Shown in pieces: positions 30,616-39,575 of a DNA stretch of 64,000 nt (its first letter is position 1; the number at the start of each line of letters is the position of its first letter). The DNA comes from JBBECE01 sp040881985 (GTDB lineage Bacteria > Pseudomonadota > Alphaproteobacteria > Rhizobiales > Devosiaceae): assembly GCA_040881985.1 (NCBI GenBank), contig JBBECE010000029.1, positions 1 to 64,000 of the forward strand. The letters run 5' to 3'. Under the pieces are notes generated by a model. The model did no database searches, was not told where the DNA came from, and saw nothing but the letters and a program-made list of their open reading frames with translations. The translations under genes and the position numbers were made by a program.

Positions 30616-33559
30616 GAGTTCGGGCCCGCTCGCGCTCTTCGGTGGGCGCCGGGGCGCCGGCGGCGGGCCGCTGGCCGCTGAAATAGTTGGACAGCGCGCT
30701 CGCGGCAACCGCGCTGCCGAAGGCATAGCCCTGGGCATAGCGGCAGTTGAGCTCGCGGATGCGGGCGACCTCGCGCACGGTCTCCACTCCCTCGGCGATC
30801 ACCTTCAGGTCCAGCTCGGCGGCGAGCTGCAAGATGGCGCGCATAATCGGTACCTGGGTATGCGACATGCCGCGGGCGGAATCCCCGATCTGCACGAAGG
30901 CCGCGGGAATCTTGATCGTATCGAACGGGAAGCGATGGAGGTAGCTCAGCGAAGAATGACCGGTGCCGAAATCGTCGAGCGCGAGCCCAAGCCCCATGCC
31001 CTTCAGCGCCTGCAGCACATAGGCGGAATGTTCGGGATTGGCCATGACCTGGCTTTCGGTGACTTCGAGCTTCAGGTGCTTGGCGACCTGCTTGTGCTCG
31101 GTCAGGAGCGCCCGCAATTCGTTGAGCAAGGTCTCGGAAGAAAGCTGCCGGGTCGAGATATTGACCGAGACGAAGAAGTCCTTGTCGACCGCATGATTTT
31201 GGATCCACTCGCTCGCCTGCAGTGCCGCCTGCTCGAAGGCAACGCGGCCGAGCCGCTCGATCAGCCCGGATCGCTCGGCGAGCGGGATGAATTCCTTGGG
31301 GCTGATGGCGCCGCGCTCGGGATGGTGCCAGCGCATCAGGGCCTCGGCGCCAGCGATCCGGTTGGCGTGGATGTCCATGATCGGCTGGTAAAGAATCGTC
31401 AGTTCGCGGCGATCAATCGCCCGTTCGAGATCGATCTGCATCGCCTTGCCGACCTGGCCGATCTGCCGGGCGTGAATGCGGTAGGCCTCGATGCGGTCGC
31501 CGCCCATGCGCTTGGCGTACATCATGGCAAGCTCGGCGTCGCGCAGGATGGATTCGGCCGAGGTCGGCTTGTTGTCGTAGATCGTCACCCCGATCGAAGC
31601 AGAGATGGTGAGGTCGCGCTCGCCGAAATTGAACGGCGTGCGCATCCCCTTGCGCAGCTGCTCGGCTATGGCGGCGATTTTGGTGGCGTTCTGTTCGGAG
31701 ATGAGGATCACCGCGAACTGGTCGCCATTGATCCGGGCGAGGGTGTCGAGGGGTTTCAGCGCCCGGGCAAGACGGCGCGACACCGCGAGCAAAACCGAGT
31801 CGGCGGCGACATGGCCGATTTGCTCGTCGACCTCGGAGAATCGGTCGAGATCGATCAGGAAAACGGCGGGCTTGACCTCGTCGAACTCGCGGGAGCGGGT
31901 CAGGGCCCGCTCGAGCCGGTCGAGGAAAAGTTCCTTGTTCGGCAGGCCGGTGAGATTGTCGCGGACGGCGTCGTGGAGCAGTCGGTCGCGGGCGGCGCGC
32001 TCGTCGGTTACGTCCTGAAGGGTGCCGACGCAGCGGCTGACCTGGCCATCGCTGCCGAGCACCGGCTTGATCCGCATGCGGAAGCTGCGGAAGCTGCCGT
32101 CATGGGCGGAGATGCGAAAATCGTTGTCGACTTTGCCGCGCCGCAATTCGACGAGGGTGTCGAGCGCGGTGCGGAAACGGTCGGCGTCCTCGGGATGGAC
32201 GCGGTCGAGCCAGGCCTTGATCTGACCGCGTAGCGCACCCCGGCGCTCGCCAAGTCGGGTGTTCAATTCCTCTGAAACGACAACGCGGTCGCGGTCGATG
32301 TTCCAGTCGAAGACGAAGTCGCCCGAGCCGGTCATGGCCAGCGCCCGTCGTTCGACCTCGGACACGGCGCCGATCGAGACTTGTCCTTCCGAGAAGGCGT
32401 GCTGGATGGCGGTGAAGCCCAGGAGCATGACGATCAGGACGAGTCCGCCGGCGACGGCGGGCTGAGCGATGTCGTTGGAGACCTGGCCGGTGATAACGAG
32501 CCAGGCATAGAACAGCCAGGCGATGAAGATGACGCCGGTCGGCAAGATCAGAACCGCGCGGTCGTAGCCGCGGATTGCCAGCATCATGACGATGAAGATG
32601 CCGAAGATGCCGATCAGCGCCAGCATGGTGCGGGCGATACCGGCGGCGATCGAGGGCTGGACGAAGGCGAGAACGAATAGCGCCAGGAGCGCCGCGCCCA
32701 GCGCCAGGGCCAAATGCACGAACCTGAGGTGCCAGCGGTGGAGATTGAGATAGATGAAGAGGAATCCGAACAGGGTCGTCGCGAGCGCCGCTTCGGCGGC
32801 GGCGCGAAAGGACTGAAGGGCGGTATTGGAAATGCCAAGCAAGGTGCCCAAGAGGCCGAAATCGACGGCAAGGTAGAGGAGCACCGCCCAGGCGAGCGCT
32901 GCGGTCGCCGGGAAGACCCCCCTACCCTTGACCACAAACATGATGGTCAGAAACACTGCGAGCAAGCTTGAGACGCCGAGCACGGTGCCGCGGAAAAGGG
33001 TGAAGGAATTGACATAGTCGCGATAGGCGGCGGGCTCCCACATATAGAGTTCGGGGAGCCGGTCGCCGGTCAGCTCGGCGACGAAAGTAACGGTCGCGCC
33101 AGGGTCGAGGGTGACCGAGAAGACATCGGCCTCGCTGTCGCGCACCCTGACCGGACGAAAGCCCTGGCTCGGGGTCAGGTATTTGATGCGCTGCGAGCCG
33201 AGGTCGGGGAGGAACACACCGGAGCCGGGCAGCCGAAAAAAGGGCGCGACGAGCAGGCGTTCGATCTGCACGTCAGCGTCGTTGGTCAGCGCGAAAAGCG
33301 CCCAACTGGGATCGGTGCCTTCCTCGGAGGCGGGCACCTCGATGCGACGGATGATGCCGTCCTCGCCGGGGGCGGTCGAAAGCTGCACACGGCCCCCCAC
33401 GCCCGGGCGCGCCTCGATCGCCTCGGTCAGATTGACGGCGTTGACGGCCTCCGGAATGGTGATGACTTCGTAGGCCAGCGCCGCCGTCCCGGAAAGCGCA
33501 ATCGCGAGCGCCAGCAGCGCCGCGAAGATGGGAGGCAAGCGGGCGGAAGGCGCGGTCAT
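30575..33559 (-). CDS. 7TM-PAS-GGDEF-EAL signalling protein
   Basis: A 994-residue membrane protein for c-di-GMP turnover. Order: signal peptide, an extracytoplasmic beta domain and seven membrane helices (about 170-380, DISM-type), PAS (about 408-520), GGDEF and EAL. The GGDEF box is degenerate (NGDQF near 613), so cyclase activity is unlikely. The EAL motif is intact (AEALMRWHHPE near 741), as are DDFGTGHSSLSYL near 865 and EGVET near 927, so it should hydrolyse c-di-GMP. The start at Met 33559 overlaps the GNAT stop by four bases. Confidence 0.88.
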   Translation of the reverse strand: MTAPSARLPPIFAALLALAIALSGTAALAYEVITIPEAVNAVNLTEAIEARPGVGGRVQLSTAPGEDGIIRRIEVPASEEGTDPSWALFALTNDADVQIERLLVAPFFRLPGSGVFLPDLGSQRIKYLTPSQGFRPVRVRDSEADVFSVTLDPGATVTFVAELTGDRLPELYMWEPAAYRDYVNSFTLFRGTVLGVSSLLAVFLTIMFVVKGRGVFPATAALAWAVLLYLAVDFGLLGTLLGISNTALQSFRAAAEAALATTLFGFLFIYLNLHRWHLRFVHLALALGAALLALFVLAFVQPSIAAGIARTMLALIGIFGIFIVMMLAIRGYDRAVLILPTGVIFIAWLFYAWLVITGQVSNDIAQPAVAGGLVLIVMLLGFTAIQHAFSEGQVSIGAVSEVERRALAMTGSGDFVFDWNIDRDRVVVSEELNTRLGERRGALRGQIKAWLDRVHPEDADRFRTALDTLVELRRGKVDNDFRISAHDGSFRSFRMRIKPVLGSDGQVSRCVGTLQDVTDERAARDRLLHDAVRDNLTGLPNKELFLDRLERALTRSREFDEVKPAVFLIDLDRFSEVDEQIGHVAADSVLLAVSRRLARALKPLDTLARINGDQFAVILISEQNATKIAAIAEQLRKGMRTPFNFGERDLTISASIGVTIYDNKPTSAESILRDAELAMMYAKRMGGDRIEAYRIHARQIGQVGKAMQIDLERAIDRRELTILYQPIMDIHANRIAGAEALMRWHHPERGAISPKEFIPLAERSGLIERLGRVAFEQAALQASEWIQNHAVDKDFFVSVNISTRQLSSETLLNELRALLTEHKQVAKHLKLEVTESQVMANPEHSAYVLQALKGMGLGLALDDFGTGHSSLSYLHRFPFDTIKIPAAFVQIGDSARGMSHTQVPIMRAILQLAAELDLKVIAEGVETVREVARIRELNCRYAQGYAFGSAVAASALSNYFSGQRPAAGAPAPTEERERARTLRLVRSARKAGRY

Positions 33560-34161
33560 GCGGACGCCGGGCGCTGGTTGAGAAAGCGTTCGAGGGTCAA
33601 GGCAAAGAGCAGGTGGTCCTGCCACTTGCCGTTGATCAGAAGGTAGTTCTCCGCCAAGCCTTCCTTGCGAAAGCGGTTCTTTTCAAGGACCCGAATTGAG
33701 GCCAAATTGTGAGGCAGGCAGGCGGCTTCCAGCCGGTGCAGCCGCAACTCGTTGAAAACAAAAGGCAGGAGCACGCCGACCGCCCGGGTCATCAGGCCCC
33801 TGCCGGCGTACTTGACGCTCATCCAATAGCCGAGGCTCGCCGACTGCGCGGCGCGGCGTCGGATGTTGGAAAGCGTCACCCCTCCGACCAGTTCGGGGGC
33901 CGCCGTCCCCGTCAGGCTCAGGAAGAATGTATAGCCCGATTGCTCGGAGGATTCCTTGGCGTAGCGGCGGATGCGGGCGCGAAAACCGGTCTGGCTGAGT
34001 TCATTATCGGCCCAAACCGGCTCGAAGGGAGTGAGGAAGGCCTTCGAGGCAAGGCGCACCTCGCGCCACTGGTCGTAATCGGCAAAACGGGGCTGGCGAA
34101 GGATCAGCTCGCCATCGGCAATTTCGATGACGGAATCGCGGCCGAACAAAGGGCCCAGCAT
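33556..34161 (-). CDS. GNAT-family N-acetyltransferase (RimJ-like)
   Basis: A 201-residue acetyl-CoA-dependent acyltransferase. The fold features are ELILRQPRFADYDQW at the start, SLGYWMSVKYAGRGLMTRAV with the acetyl-CoA loop near 120, and RLEAACLPHNLASIRVLEKNRF near 152. It resembles RimJ/RimL enzymes that acetylate ribosomal proteins or amino-acid derivatives. The substrate is unknown. It lies three bases after the M16 gene and overlaps the EAL gene by four bases. Confidence 0.8.
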   Translation of the reverse strand: MLGPLFGRDSVIEIADGELILRQPRFADYDQWREVRLASKAFLTPFEPVWADNELSQTGFRARIRRYAKESSEQSGYTFFLSLTGTAAPELVGGVTLSNIRRRAAQSASLGYWMSVKYAGRGLMTRAVGVLLPFVFNELRLHRLEAACLPHNLASIRVLEKNRFRKEGLAENYLLINGKWQDHLLFALTLERFLNQRPASA

Positions 34162-34164
34162 GGA

Positions 34165-35427
34165 CTAGCCGTTAAGCTGGGCCGCGATGGCGGCGTAGTC
34201 GGGGATCGCCTTGATCGGCCCGATGCCGGCGACTGCAGGCTTGGCGGCCGAGAAGAGTTGGCCCGCGACCTGTTTCACCCGTTCGGCGTCGATGCGGTTG
34301 ATGCGGGCGACGGTTTCCTCGAGCGGGATCGGGCGGCCCCAGAGAATTTGCTGGTGGGCTAGCTGGCCGGCCCGCGCCGAAGGGCTTTCGAGCGCCATCA
34401 GCAGCCCGGCGCGGATCTGGTTGCGGGCGCGCTCGACCTCCTCCTCGTTGATGTCGCGGGTGGCCTTCTGCAATTCGTCGAGGATGACCGGGATGAGCTT
34501 GCCGAGATCCTGCTCGTTGGTCGAGGCCGCGACCGCGAAGATACCGCTGTCGGCGAAAGCCCAGTGGAAGGCGTAGATCGAATAACAGAGGCCGCGTTTC
34601 TCGCGCACTTCCTGGAAGAGGCGCGAGCTCATGCCGCCGCCGAGAATCGAGGAGAGGATCTGGGAGGCGTAGAAGCCGTCGGAATTGTAGGGCCGGCCTT
34701 CGAGACCGATGATGATGTGGGCCTGCTCGTGGGCCCGCTCGAGCCGGCTGTCGCCGCCGATATAGCGGGCCTTCGCCGGCTCGGGGGCGCCGTCGGCCCG
34801 CAGCGCCGCGAAGCGGGCAGAGGCAAGGTCGACGAGCTGGTTGTGGTCGATATTGCCGGCCGCGGCGAACACCATCCGGTCGCCGACGTAGTTGCGGTCC
34901 AAATAGCCGCGCAGGTGGTCGGCGTTGAAGGCGCGAACCGACTCGACGGTGCCAAGAATGTTGCGGCCGATCGCCTGTTTGGGGAAAGCGGCGCCCTGAA
35001 ATAGATCGAATACATAATGGTCGGGATCGTCGTGGGAGGCGCCGATCTCCTGAACGATGACATTTTGCTCCCTGGCCAGCTCCTCGCGCTGGAACAGAGA
35101 ATTCTGCAAGATGTCGGCGAGGATGTCGGTGGCGAGCTTGACGTCCTCCTTGAGGATGCGAACGAAATAGCCGGTGTTCTCGACGCTTGTCGCGGCGTTC
35201 ATCTCCCCGCCGACGGTCTCGATCTCCTCGGCGATGCGGCGGGCCGAACGGGTTTTTGTTCCCTTGAAGGCCATGTGCTCCAATAGGTGCGAAATGCCGT
35301 GTTCGGGCTCCTCCTCCGAGCGCGAGCCGGCCTTGACCCAGATGCCGAGCGAGGCGCTCTCGAGCTGCGGCATGGCGTGGGTCAAGACGGTCATGCCGTT
35401 GTCGAGGGTGGTGGACCTGACGCTCAC
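34165..35427 (-). CDS. M16 family zinc peptidase
   Basis: A 420-residue processing-peptidase-like enzyme. The inverted zinc motif H-x2-E-H is in GISHLLEHMAFKGT (about 44-57), with Glu further on in ETVGGEMNA as a possible ligand. Only one peptidase domain pair is present, as in homodimeric bacterial enzymes. It resembles the mitochondrial processing peptidase beta subunit. The start overlaps the thrC stop by four bases; the thrC-M16 order is conserved in the group. Confidence 0.88.
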   Translation of the reverse strand: MSVRSTTLDNGMTVLTHAMPQLESASLGIWVKAGSRSEEEPEHGISHLLEHMAFKGTKTRSARRIAEEIETVGGEMNAATSVENTGYFVRILKEDVKLATDILADILQNSLFQREELAREQNVIVQEIGASHDDPDHYVFDLFQGAAFPKQAIGRNILGTVESVRAFNADHLRGYLDRNYVGDRMVFAAAGNIDHNQLVDLASARFAALRADGAPEPAKARYIGGDSRLERAHEQAHIIIGLEGRPYNSDGFYASQILSSILGGGMSSRLFQEVREKRGLCYSIYAFHWAFADSGIFAVAASTNEQDLGKLIPVILDELQKATRDINEEEVERARNQIRAGLLMALESPSARAGQLAHQQILWGRPIPLEETVARINRIDAERVKQVAGQLFSAAKPAVAGIGPIKAIPDYAAIAAQLNG

Positions 35428-36830
35428 TGACTACCCCTCCCGGCGCGGCTCTTTTCAGCGATGAAGCGCTGGACCGCGTCCTGATCGTTGTCGAGCACGG
35501 TAACGCGCTCGGGTCTTTGATGTAAATCGGCAAGCGACGGCGGCAACCGCGGGATCATTCCGGTCGCCGCGGTCACGGTATCCGGGAATTTTGCCGGGTG
35601 GGCGGTGGCAAGGGTCACCATCGCCGCGCCGGGGCGAAGGTGGCGGCGGGCGACCGCAACGCCCACGGCCGTATGGGGGTCGACCAGCCGACCGGAGCGG
35701 GCGAAGACATCGGCGATGGTCGCGCGGGTTTCGTCCTCCGAGGCGGCGGCGGCCGAGAAGTTGCGGCGAATCGCAGCGAGCGCGTCGGGAGGAAGAGCAA
35801 AGCCGCCCGACTGGACGAGGCCGTCCATCATCCGCGCCACGGCGGCGGCGTCGCGGCCGGTCGTCTCGAACAGAAGCCGCTCGAAGTTCGAGGCAACCTG
35901 GATATCCATCGACGGGCTCGATGTTGGGGTCACCCTGTGCGTGTCATAGTGGCCCGAGTGAAGGGTGCGGGCGAGGATGTCGTTGGCGTTGGTGGCGACG
36001 ACGAGCCGTTCGATCGGCAGACCCATGCGGAGGGCCGCGTAGCCCGAGAAGATGTCGCCGAAATTGCCCGTTGGCACGGTGAAGGCGACCGGACGGTGGG
36101 GCGCGCCGAGGCTCGCGGCGGCTTTGAAGTAGTAGACGATCTGGGCGGCGATCCGGCCCCAATTGATCGAATTGACGCCTGAGAGCGATACGCGCTCGCG
36201 GAAGGCCTCGTTGCCGAACATGGCTTTGAGGATTTGCTGGCAATCGTCGAAGCTGCCGCGGATGGCGATATTGTGAATGTTGGCGCCGGGGGCGGTTGTC
36301 ATCTGGCGGCGCTGGATTTCGGAGACGCGGCCTTCCGGATGCAGGACGACGACGACGATCCGCTCGCGACCGGCGAAGGCCTCGATGGCCGCCGAGCCGG
36401 TGTCGCCCGACGTCGCAACGACAAGGGTCGTGCGGCGATCACGGATGGCGAGCAGCCGGTCCATCAGCGGACCGAGGAATTGCATCGCCAAATCCTTGAA
36501 GCTTAGCGTCGGGCCGCCAAAGAGCTCGAGGATGAAATGCCCGGGCTCAAGTTCGACCAGCGGGGTAACCGAAGCATGGCCGAAGGCGCTCCAGGCCCCG
36601 GCGATGATGGCGCGAAGTTCGTCCTCGGGCAGGGCGTCCCCGATTAAGGGCGCGATCACCCGCTGCGCGATCCCGGCATAGGGCGTGGTCGCGAAGCCGG
36701 CGATCTCGGCGGGCGCGATTTGCGGCCAGGATTCGGGCAAGTAGAGGCCGCCGTCGCTCGCCAGGCCGGCGAGAATGGCATCGGCAAAATCGAGGTTAGG
36801 CGCGTTTCCGCGCGTGCTCACGTAACGCAT
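35424..36830 (-). CDS. thrC: Threonine synthase
   Basis: Converts O-phosphohomoserine to threonine with pyridoxal phosphate. From Met at 36830 it has 468 residues. The PLP lysine is in GPTLSFKDLAMQFLG, the phosphate loop in ATSGDTGSAAIEAF, and the N-terminal MRYVSTRG is typical. A Met three codons earlier is the alternative. It follows SURF1 by 33 bases and precedes M16, so it probably forms one transcript with them. No leader peptide or riboswitch is seen. Confidence 0.93.
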   Translation of the reverse strand: MRYVSTRGNAPNLDFADAILAGLASDGGLYLPESWPQIAPAEIAGFATTPYAGIAQRVIAPLIGDALPEDELRAIIAGAWSAFGHASVTPLVELEPGHFILELFGGPTLSFKDLAMQFLGPLMDRLLAIRDRRTTLVVATSGDTGSAAIEAFAGRERIVVVVLHPEGRVSEIQRRQMTTAPGANIHNIAIRGSFDDCQQILKAMFGNEAFRERVSLSGVNSINWGRIAAQIVYYFKAAASLGAPHRPVAFTVPTGNFGDIFSGYAALRMGLPIERLVVATNANDILARTLHSGHYDTHRVTPTSSPSMDIQVASNFERLLFETTGRDAAAVARMMDGLVQSGGFALPPDALAAIRRNFSAAAASEDETRATIADVFARSGRLVDPHTAVGVAVARRHLRPGAAMVTLATAHPAKFPDTVTAATGMIPRLPPSLADLHQRPERVTVLDNDQDAVQRFIAEKSRAGRGSQ

Positions 36831-36863
36831 GAAATTCAACCGGCAAGTTCCTCGGCGCGCACC

Positions 36864-37622
36864 CTAGTCGCGGGGGTCGAGCGGCGCAAGCGAGGCCGGT
36901 TCTACGCGCCTCTGCCGGAGCCAGACCGCGAGCAGAAGCGAGGCAAGCGCAGCGAGGGCGAACCAAGTTAGCGCATATTCGAAATGGCGGTTCGGGAACT
37001 CCATGACCGTCTCGCCCGCCTGCGGCAACCGCTCCCCCACCATTGAGGCGAGATCGACGGTGAAGGGCGCGACGACGGCATTGGGAACACCTCCAGGAGC
37101 GGGAAACCGCGCGGGGTCGCGGATGTAGTCACGGCGAGCGGCGGAATCGGCGGCGGGGCTGAACCAGTTGGCGGATTCGGGCCTACGCATTAGGCCGGTC
37201 AGCGTCACGGGACCGGCGGGCGGCGGACCGAAGGCACCAAGCCGGTCTTCGGGGACGAAGCCGCGATTGGCCCAGACGCGTCCGCCGCCTTCGAGGGCAA
37301 AGAGCTGCATCACCCAATAGCCGAGCCCACCCAGGGCGCCGCGCGGCTCGGACAGCGAAGTGAAGACCAGGACCGGCTGTTCGGCGACGAAGGTGCCGGT
37401 GAGGCTGACCGAGGTGAAGTCGTAGGCGTCGGGGACCAGGCCCCGCCAAAGGGCGGCGGGCGCAAGCGCGGCCGGCGAGAGTCTCGCTCGGTCCTCGACC
37501 GCGGCGATGAGTTGGTCCTTCCAGACGAGGCGCTGCAGTTGCCAAAAGCCGAGCGCCACGAACAGCACGGTCAGCGCCAGCATGAAGGCGATGAAGGGTC
37601 CCGCTTTGCGCGTCGATGTCAC
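36864..37622 (-). CDS. SURF1 family cytochrome oxidase assembly protein
   Basis: A 252-residue membrane protein that helps insert haem into subunit I. Two membrane helices lie near the ends (about 10-28 and 218-238). Family motifs are LGFWQLQRLVWKDQLI, VWVNRGFVP-like VWANRGFVPEDR, and PNRHFEYALTWFALA near 213. The GTG start overlaps the DUF983 stop by four bases (GTGA), so they are coupled. It belongs to the adjacent cta cluster. Confidence 0.9.
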   Translation of the reverse strand: MTSTRKAGPFIAFMLALTVLFVALGFWQLQRLVWKDQLIAAVEDRARLSPAALAPAALWRGLVPDAYDFTSVSLTGTFVAEQPVLVFTSLSEPRGALGGLGYWVMQLFALEGGGRVWANRGFVPEDRLGAFGPPPAGPVTLTGLMRRPESANWFSPAADSAARRDYIRDPARFPAPGGVPNAVVAPFTVDLASMVGERLPQAGETVMEFPNRHFEYALTWFALAALASLLLAVWLRQRRVEPASLAPLDPRD

Positions 37623-37978
37623 AGACGGCCTTCGCGGGCGTCGTTGGCGTATTGCAGGGCGATCATCGTCGCCTTGAACGGCCGCAATAGCCAAAGCGAC
37701 AGGATGAGCGAGGCCGGTATCCAGAGGAGCAGGTGGACGACGACCGGCGGGGCGAACAGAACCTCGACCACGAGGGCCGCGCCCACAACAACAAATCCGA
37801 CGAACAGCATGATGAAGATCGCCGGGCCGTCGCCGGAATCGGCGAACTCATAGTCGAGCCCGCAGCTCTGGCAGCGGCGGGCGATCTTCAAATAGCCGGC
37901 GAAGAGGTTGCCCTCCCCGCATCGCGGGCACCGGCAGCGAAGGCCGGTGACGAAGGGAGAGGGCGGGCGCTCGGTCAT
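37619..37978 (-). CDS. DUF983 membrane protein with zinc-ribbon-like cysteines
   Basis: A 119-residue protein: two C-x2-C pairs (CPRCGEG and CQSCG) at the N-terminus, then two membrane helices. DUF983 proteins sit in cytochrome oxidase clusters of alphaproteobacteria and are taken as assembly factors. The start at 37978 fits; a longer reading would overlap ctaE. It lies 40 bases downstream of ctaE and is coupled to SURF1. Confidence 0.82.
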   Translation of the reverse strand: MTERPPSPFVTGLRCRCPRCGEGNLFAGYLKIARRCQSCGLDYEFADSGDGPAIFIMLFVGFVVVGAALVVEVLFAPPVVVHLLLWIPASLILSLWLLRPFKATMIALQYANDAREGRL

Positions 37979-38018
37979 TTTCTGCTCGGGGCCGGCGGGA
38001 TGGGCGCCGGCGCACTTG

Positions 38019-38855
38019 TTAGCCGTGTTGGGCGACGACACTCCAGGTGCCCCAGACATAGATGCACGAGAAGAGGAACAGCCACACCACGTCGACGAAA
38101 TGCCAGTACCAGGCGGCGAATTCGAAGCCGAGATGGTGCTCCGGCGTGAACTGGCCTGCGAGCGCCCGGAACAGGCAGACCGTCAGAAAGATCGTGCCGA
38201 TCAGAACATGGAAACCGTGGAAGCCGGTGGCCATGAAGAAGGTCGCGCCGTAGATGTTGCCGGAGAAGCCGAAGCCGGCCGAGGAGTATTCATAGACCTG
38301 CACGCAGGTGAACATGGCGCCGAGCAGGACGGTCAGCACCAGGCCCCATTTGAGCCCGTCGCGGTCGTTGTGGATGAGGGCGTGGTGAGCCCAGGTGACG
38401 GTGGTGCCCGAGGTCAGCAGCACGAGGGTGTTGAAGAACGGCAGGTGCCAGGGGTCGAAGGCTTCGACCCCGACCGGCGGCCAAAGCCCGCCCGTATGGG
38501 CGATGCGGGCGAACTGGACGATTTCGTTGTGGTCGAAAAAAGCCTCGAAATAGGCCCAGAACCAGGCGACGAAGAACATCACCTCGGAGGCGATGAAGAG
38601 GATCATGCCGTAGCGGTGGGACAGACGGACGACCGCGGTATGGTCGCCCCTGCCCGCCTCGGCGACGACGTCGCGCCACCAGCCGAACATGGTGTAGCCG
38701 GCCCCGGCTAGCCCGATCAGCAAGATCCAGAAGGTGCCGCCGCGCATGTAGATGGCGCCACCGACCGCGATGGTGAATGCCGCGATAGCGCCGATGATCG
38801 GCCATGGGCTCGGATCGACGAGATGGTAGTCATGGGTCCGGGCTTGAGCGGCCAT
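38019..38855 (-). CDS. ctaE: Cytochrome c oxidase subunit III
   Basis: A 278-residue subunit with seven membrane helices. Recognisable: HDYHLVDPSPWPIIGA at the start, FFVAWFWAYFEAF near 96, THWAHHAL-like VTWAHHALIHNDR near 157, and TGFHGFHVLIGTIFL near 208. It lacks redox centres and stabilises subunit I. Second from the 3' end of the cta cluster; two bases after ctaG. Confidence 0.95.
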   Translation of the reverse strand: MAAQARTHDYHLVDPSPWPIIGAIAAFTIAVGGAIYMRGGTFWILLIGLAGAGYTMFGWWRDVVAEAGRGDHTAVVRLSHRYGMILFIASEVMFFVAWFWAYFEAFFDHNEIVQFARIAHTGGLWPPVGVEAFDPWHLPFFNTLVLLTSGTTVTWAHHALIHNDRDGLKWGLVLTVLLGAMFTCVQVYEYSSAGFGFSGNIYGATFFMATGFHGFHVLIGTIFLTVCLFRALAGQFTPEHHLGFEFAAWYWHFVDVVWLFLFSCIYVWGTWSVVAQHG

Positions 38856-38857
38856 GG

Positions 38858-39418
38858 TCAGCTTCCCTCATTGTCGGCGGGATAGAAGGTGTAGGACAAA
38901 GTGATTTCGCGCAACGCATCGAGATCGCCGTCCGCGTCGAGGGCGGGATCGACGAAGAAAGTCACGCCCATGTCAACGGACTCGCCGGGCTTGAGCGTCT
39001 GCTCGGTAAAGCAGAAACATTCGATCTTGTTGAAATAGATGCCGGCGAGCTCGGGGGTGACATTGAAGCCGGCGGTGCCGGTAACGGTGCGGCCGGACAA
39101 GTTGGTGACGCGATAGCTGACGGTCTCGACCTCGCCGATCCTGCCGGTGGTGCGCTCAGCGGGCTCGACCCTCCAGGGCAGGCCGGACCCGACATTGGCG
39201 TCGAAGCGCACCAACATCTCTCGAGCGATGACGCCGCCGGTGTTGGCCTCGGCACGTTGGGTGGTGCCGCCATAGCCGGTGACCTGGCAAAAGAGCGCAT
39301 AGAGCGGCACCGCCGCAAAGGAGAGGCCGACCATGCCGGCGACAAGCGCCGCCAGGACGACCGCAAGGCGGGCGTTGCGAGCCGGCACAAGCCTGTCGAG
39401 GAATTCGGCGTGGGTCAT
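38858..39418 (-). CDS. ctaG: Cytochrome c oxidase assembly protein CtaG (Cox11)
   Basis: A 186-residue copper chaperone for CuB. One N-terminal membrane helix (about 16-38) carries the periplasmic beta domain, and the copper-binding CFCFTEQ motif is at about 131 (KIECFCFTEQTL). VDMGVTFFVDP near 150 is typical. A four-base gap separates it from the 50-residue gene upstream. It acts with CtaB and SURF1 in subunit I maturation. Confidence 0.93.
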   Translation of the reverse strand: MTHAEFLDRLVPARNARLAVVLAALVAGMVGLSFAAVPLYALFCQVTGYGGTTQRAEANTGGVIAREMLVRFDANVGSGLPWRVEPAERTTGRIGEVETVSYRVTNLSGRTVTGTAGFNVTPELAGIYFNKIECFCFTEQTLKPGESVDMGVTFFVDPALDADGDLDALREITLSYTFYPADNEGS

Positions 39419-39422
39419 CTTG

Positions 39423-39575
39423 TCAAAGCGGCCGGTCGAGGATGCTTGGTCCCATCTTGACGATGGTGGCGACGTAAAAGAGCAGCGCGAAAGCGGCGAG
39501 CGCCAGCGCGATGGCGATCGAGCGCCGCCGCCGGTTGCGCGCTTGCCGGTCGGTTTCGGTCAGCGCGGCACTCAT
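39423..39575 (-). CDS. 50-residue membrane protein in the cta cluster (CoxF-like)
   Basis: A 50-residue protein between ctaB and ctaG. It has a polar, Arg-rich start (RQARNRRRRSI, about 10-20), one membrane helix (about 19-36), and a short tail ending MGPSILDRPL. Its start overlaps the ctaB stop by four bases (ATGA), and it ends four bases before ctaG, so it is translated within the operon. Small proteins in this position are called CoxF-like in rhizobia and are thought to be accessory to oxidase assembly. It is too short for most gene finders. Confidence 0.72.
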   Translation of the reverse strand: MSAALTETDRQARNRRRRSIAIALALAAFALLFYVATIVKMGPSILDRPL

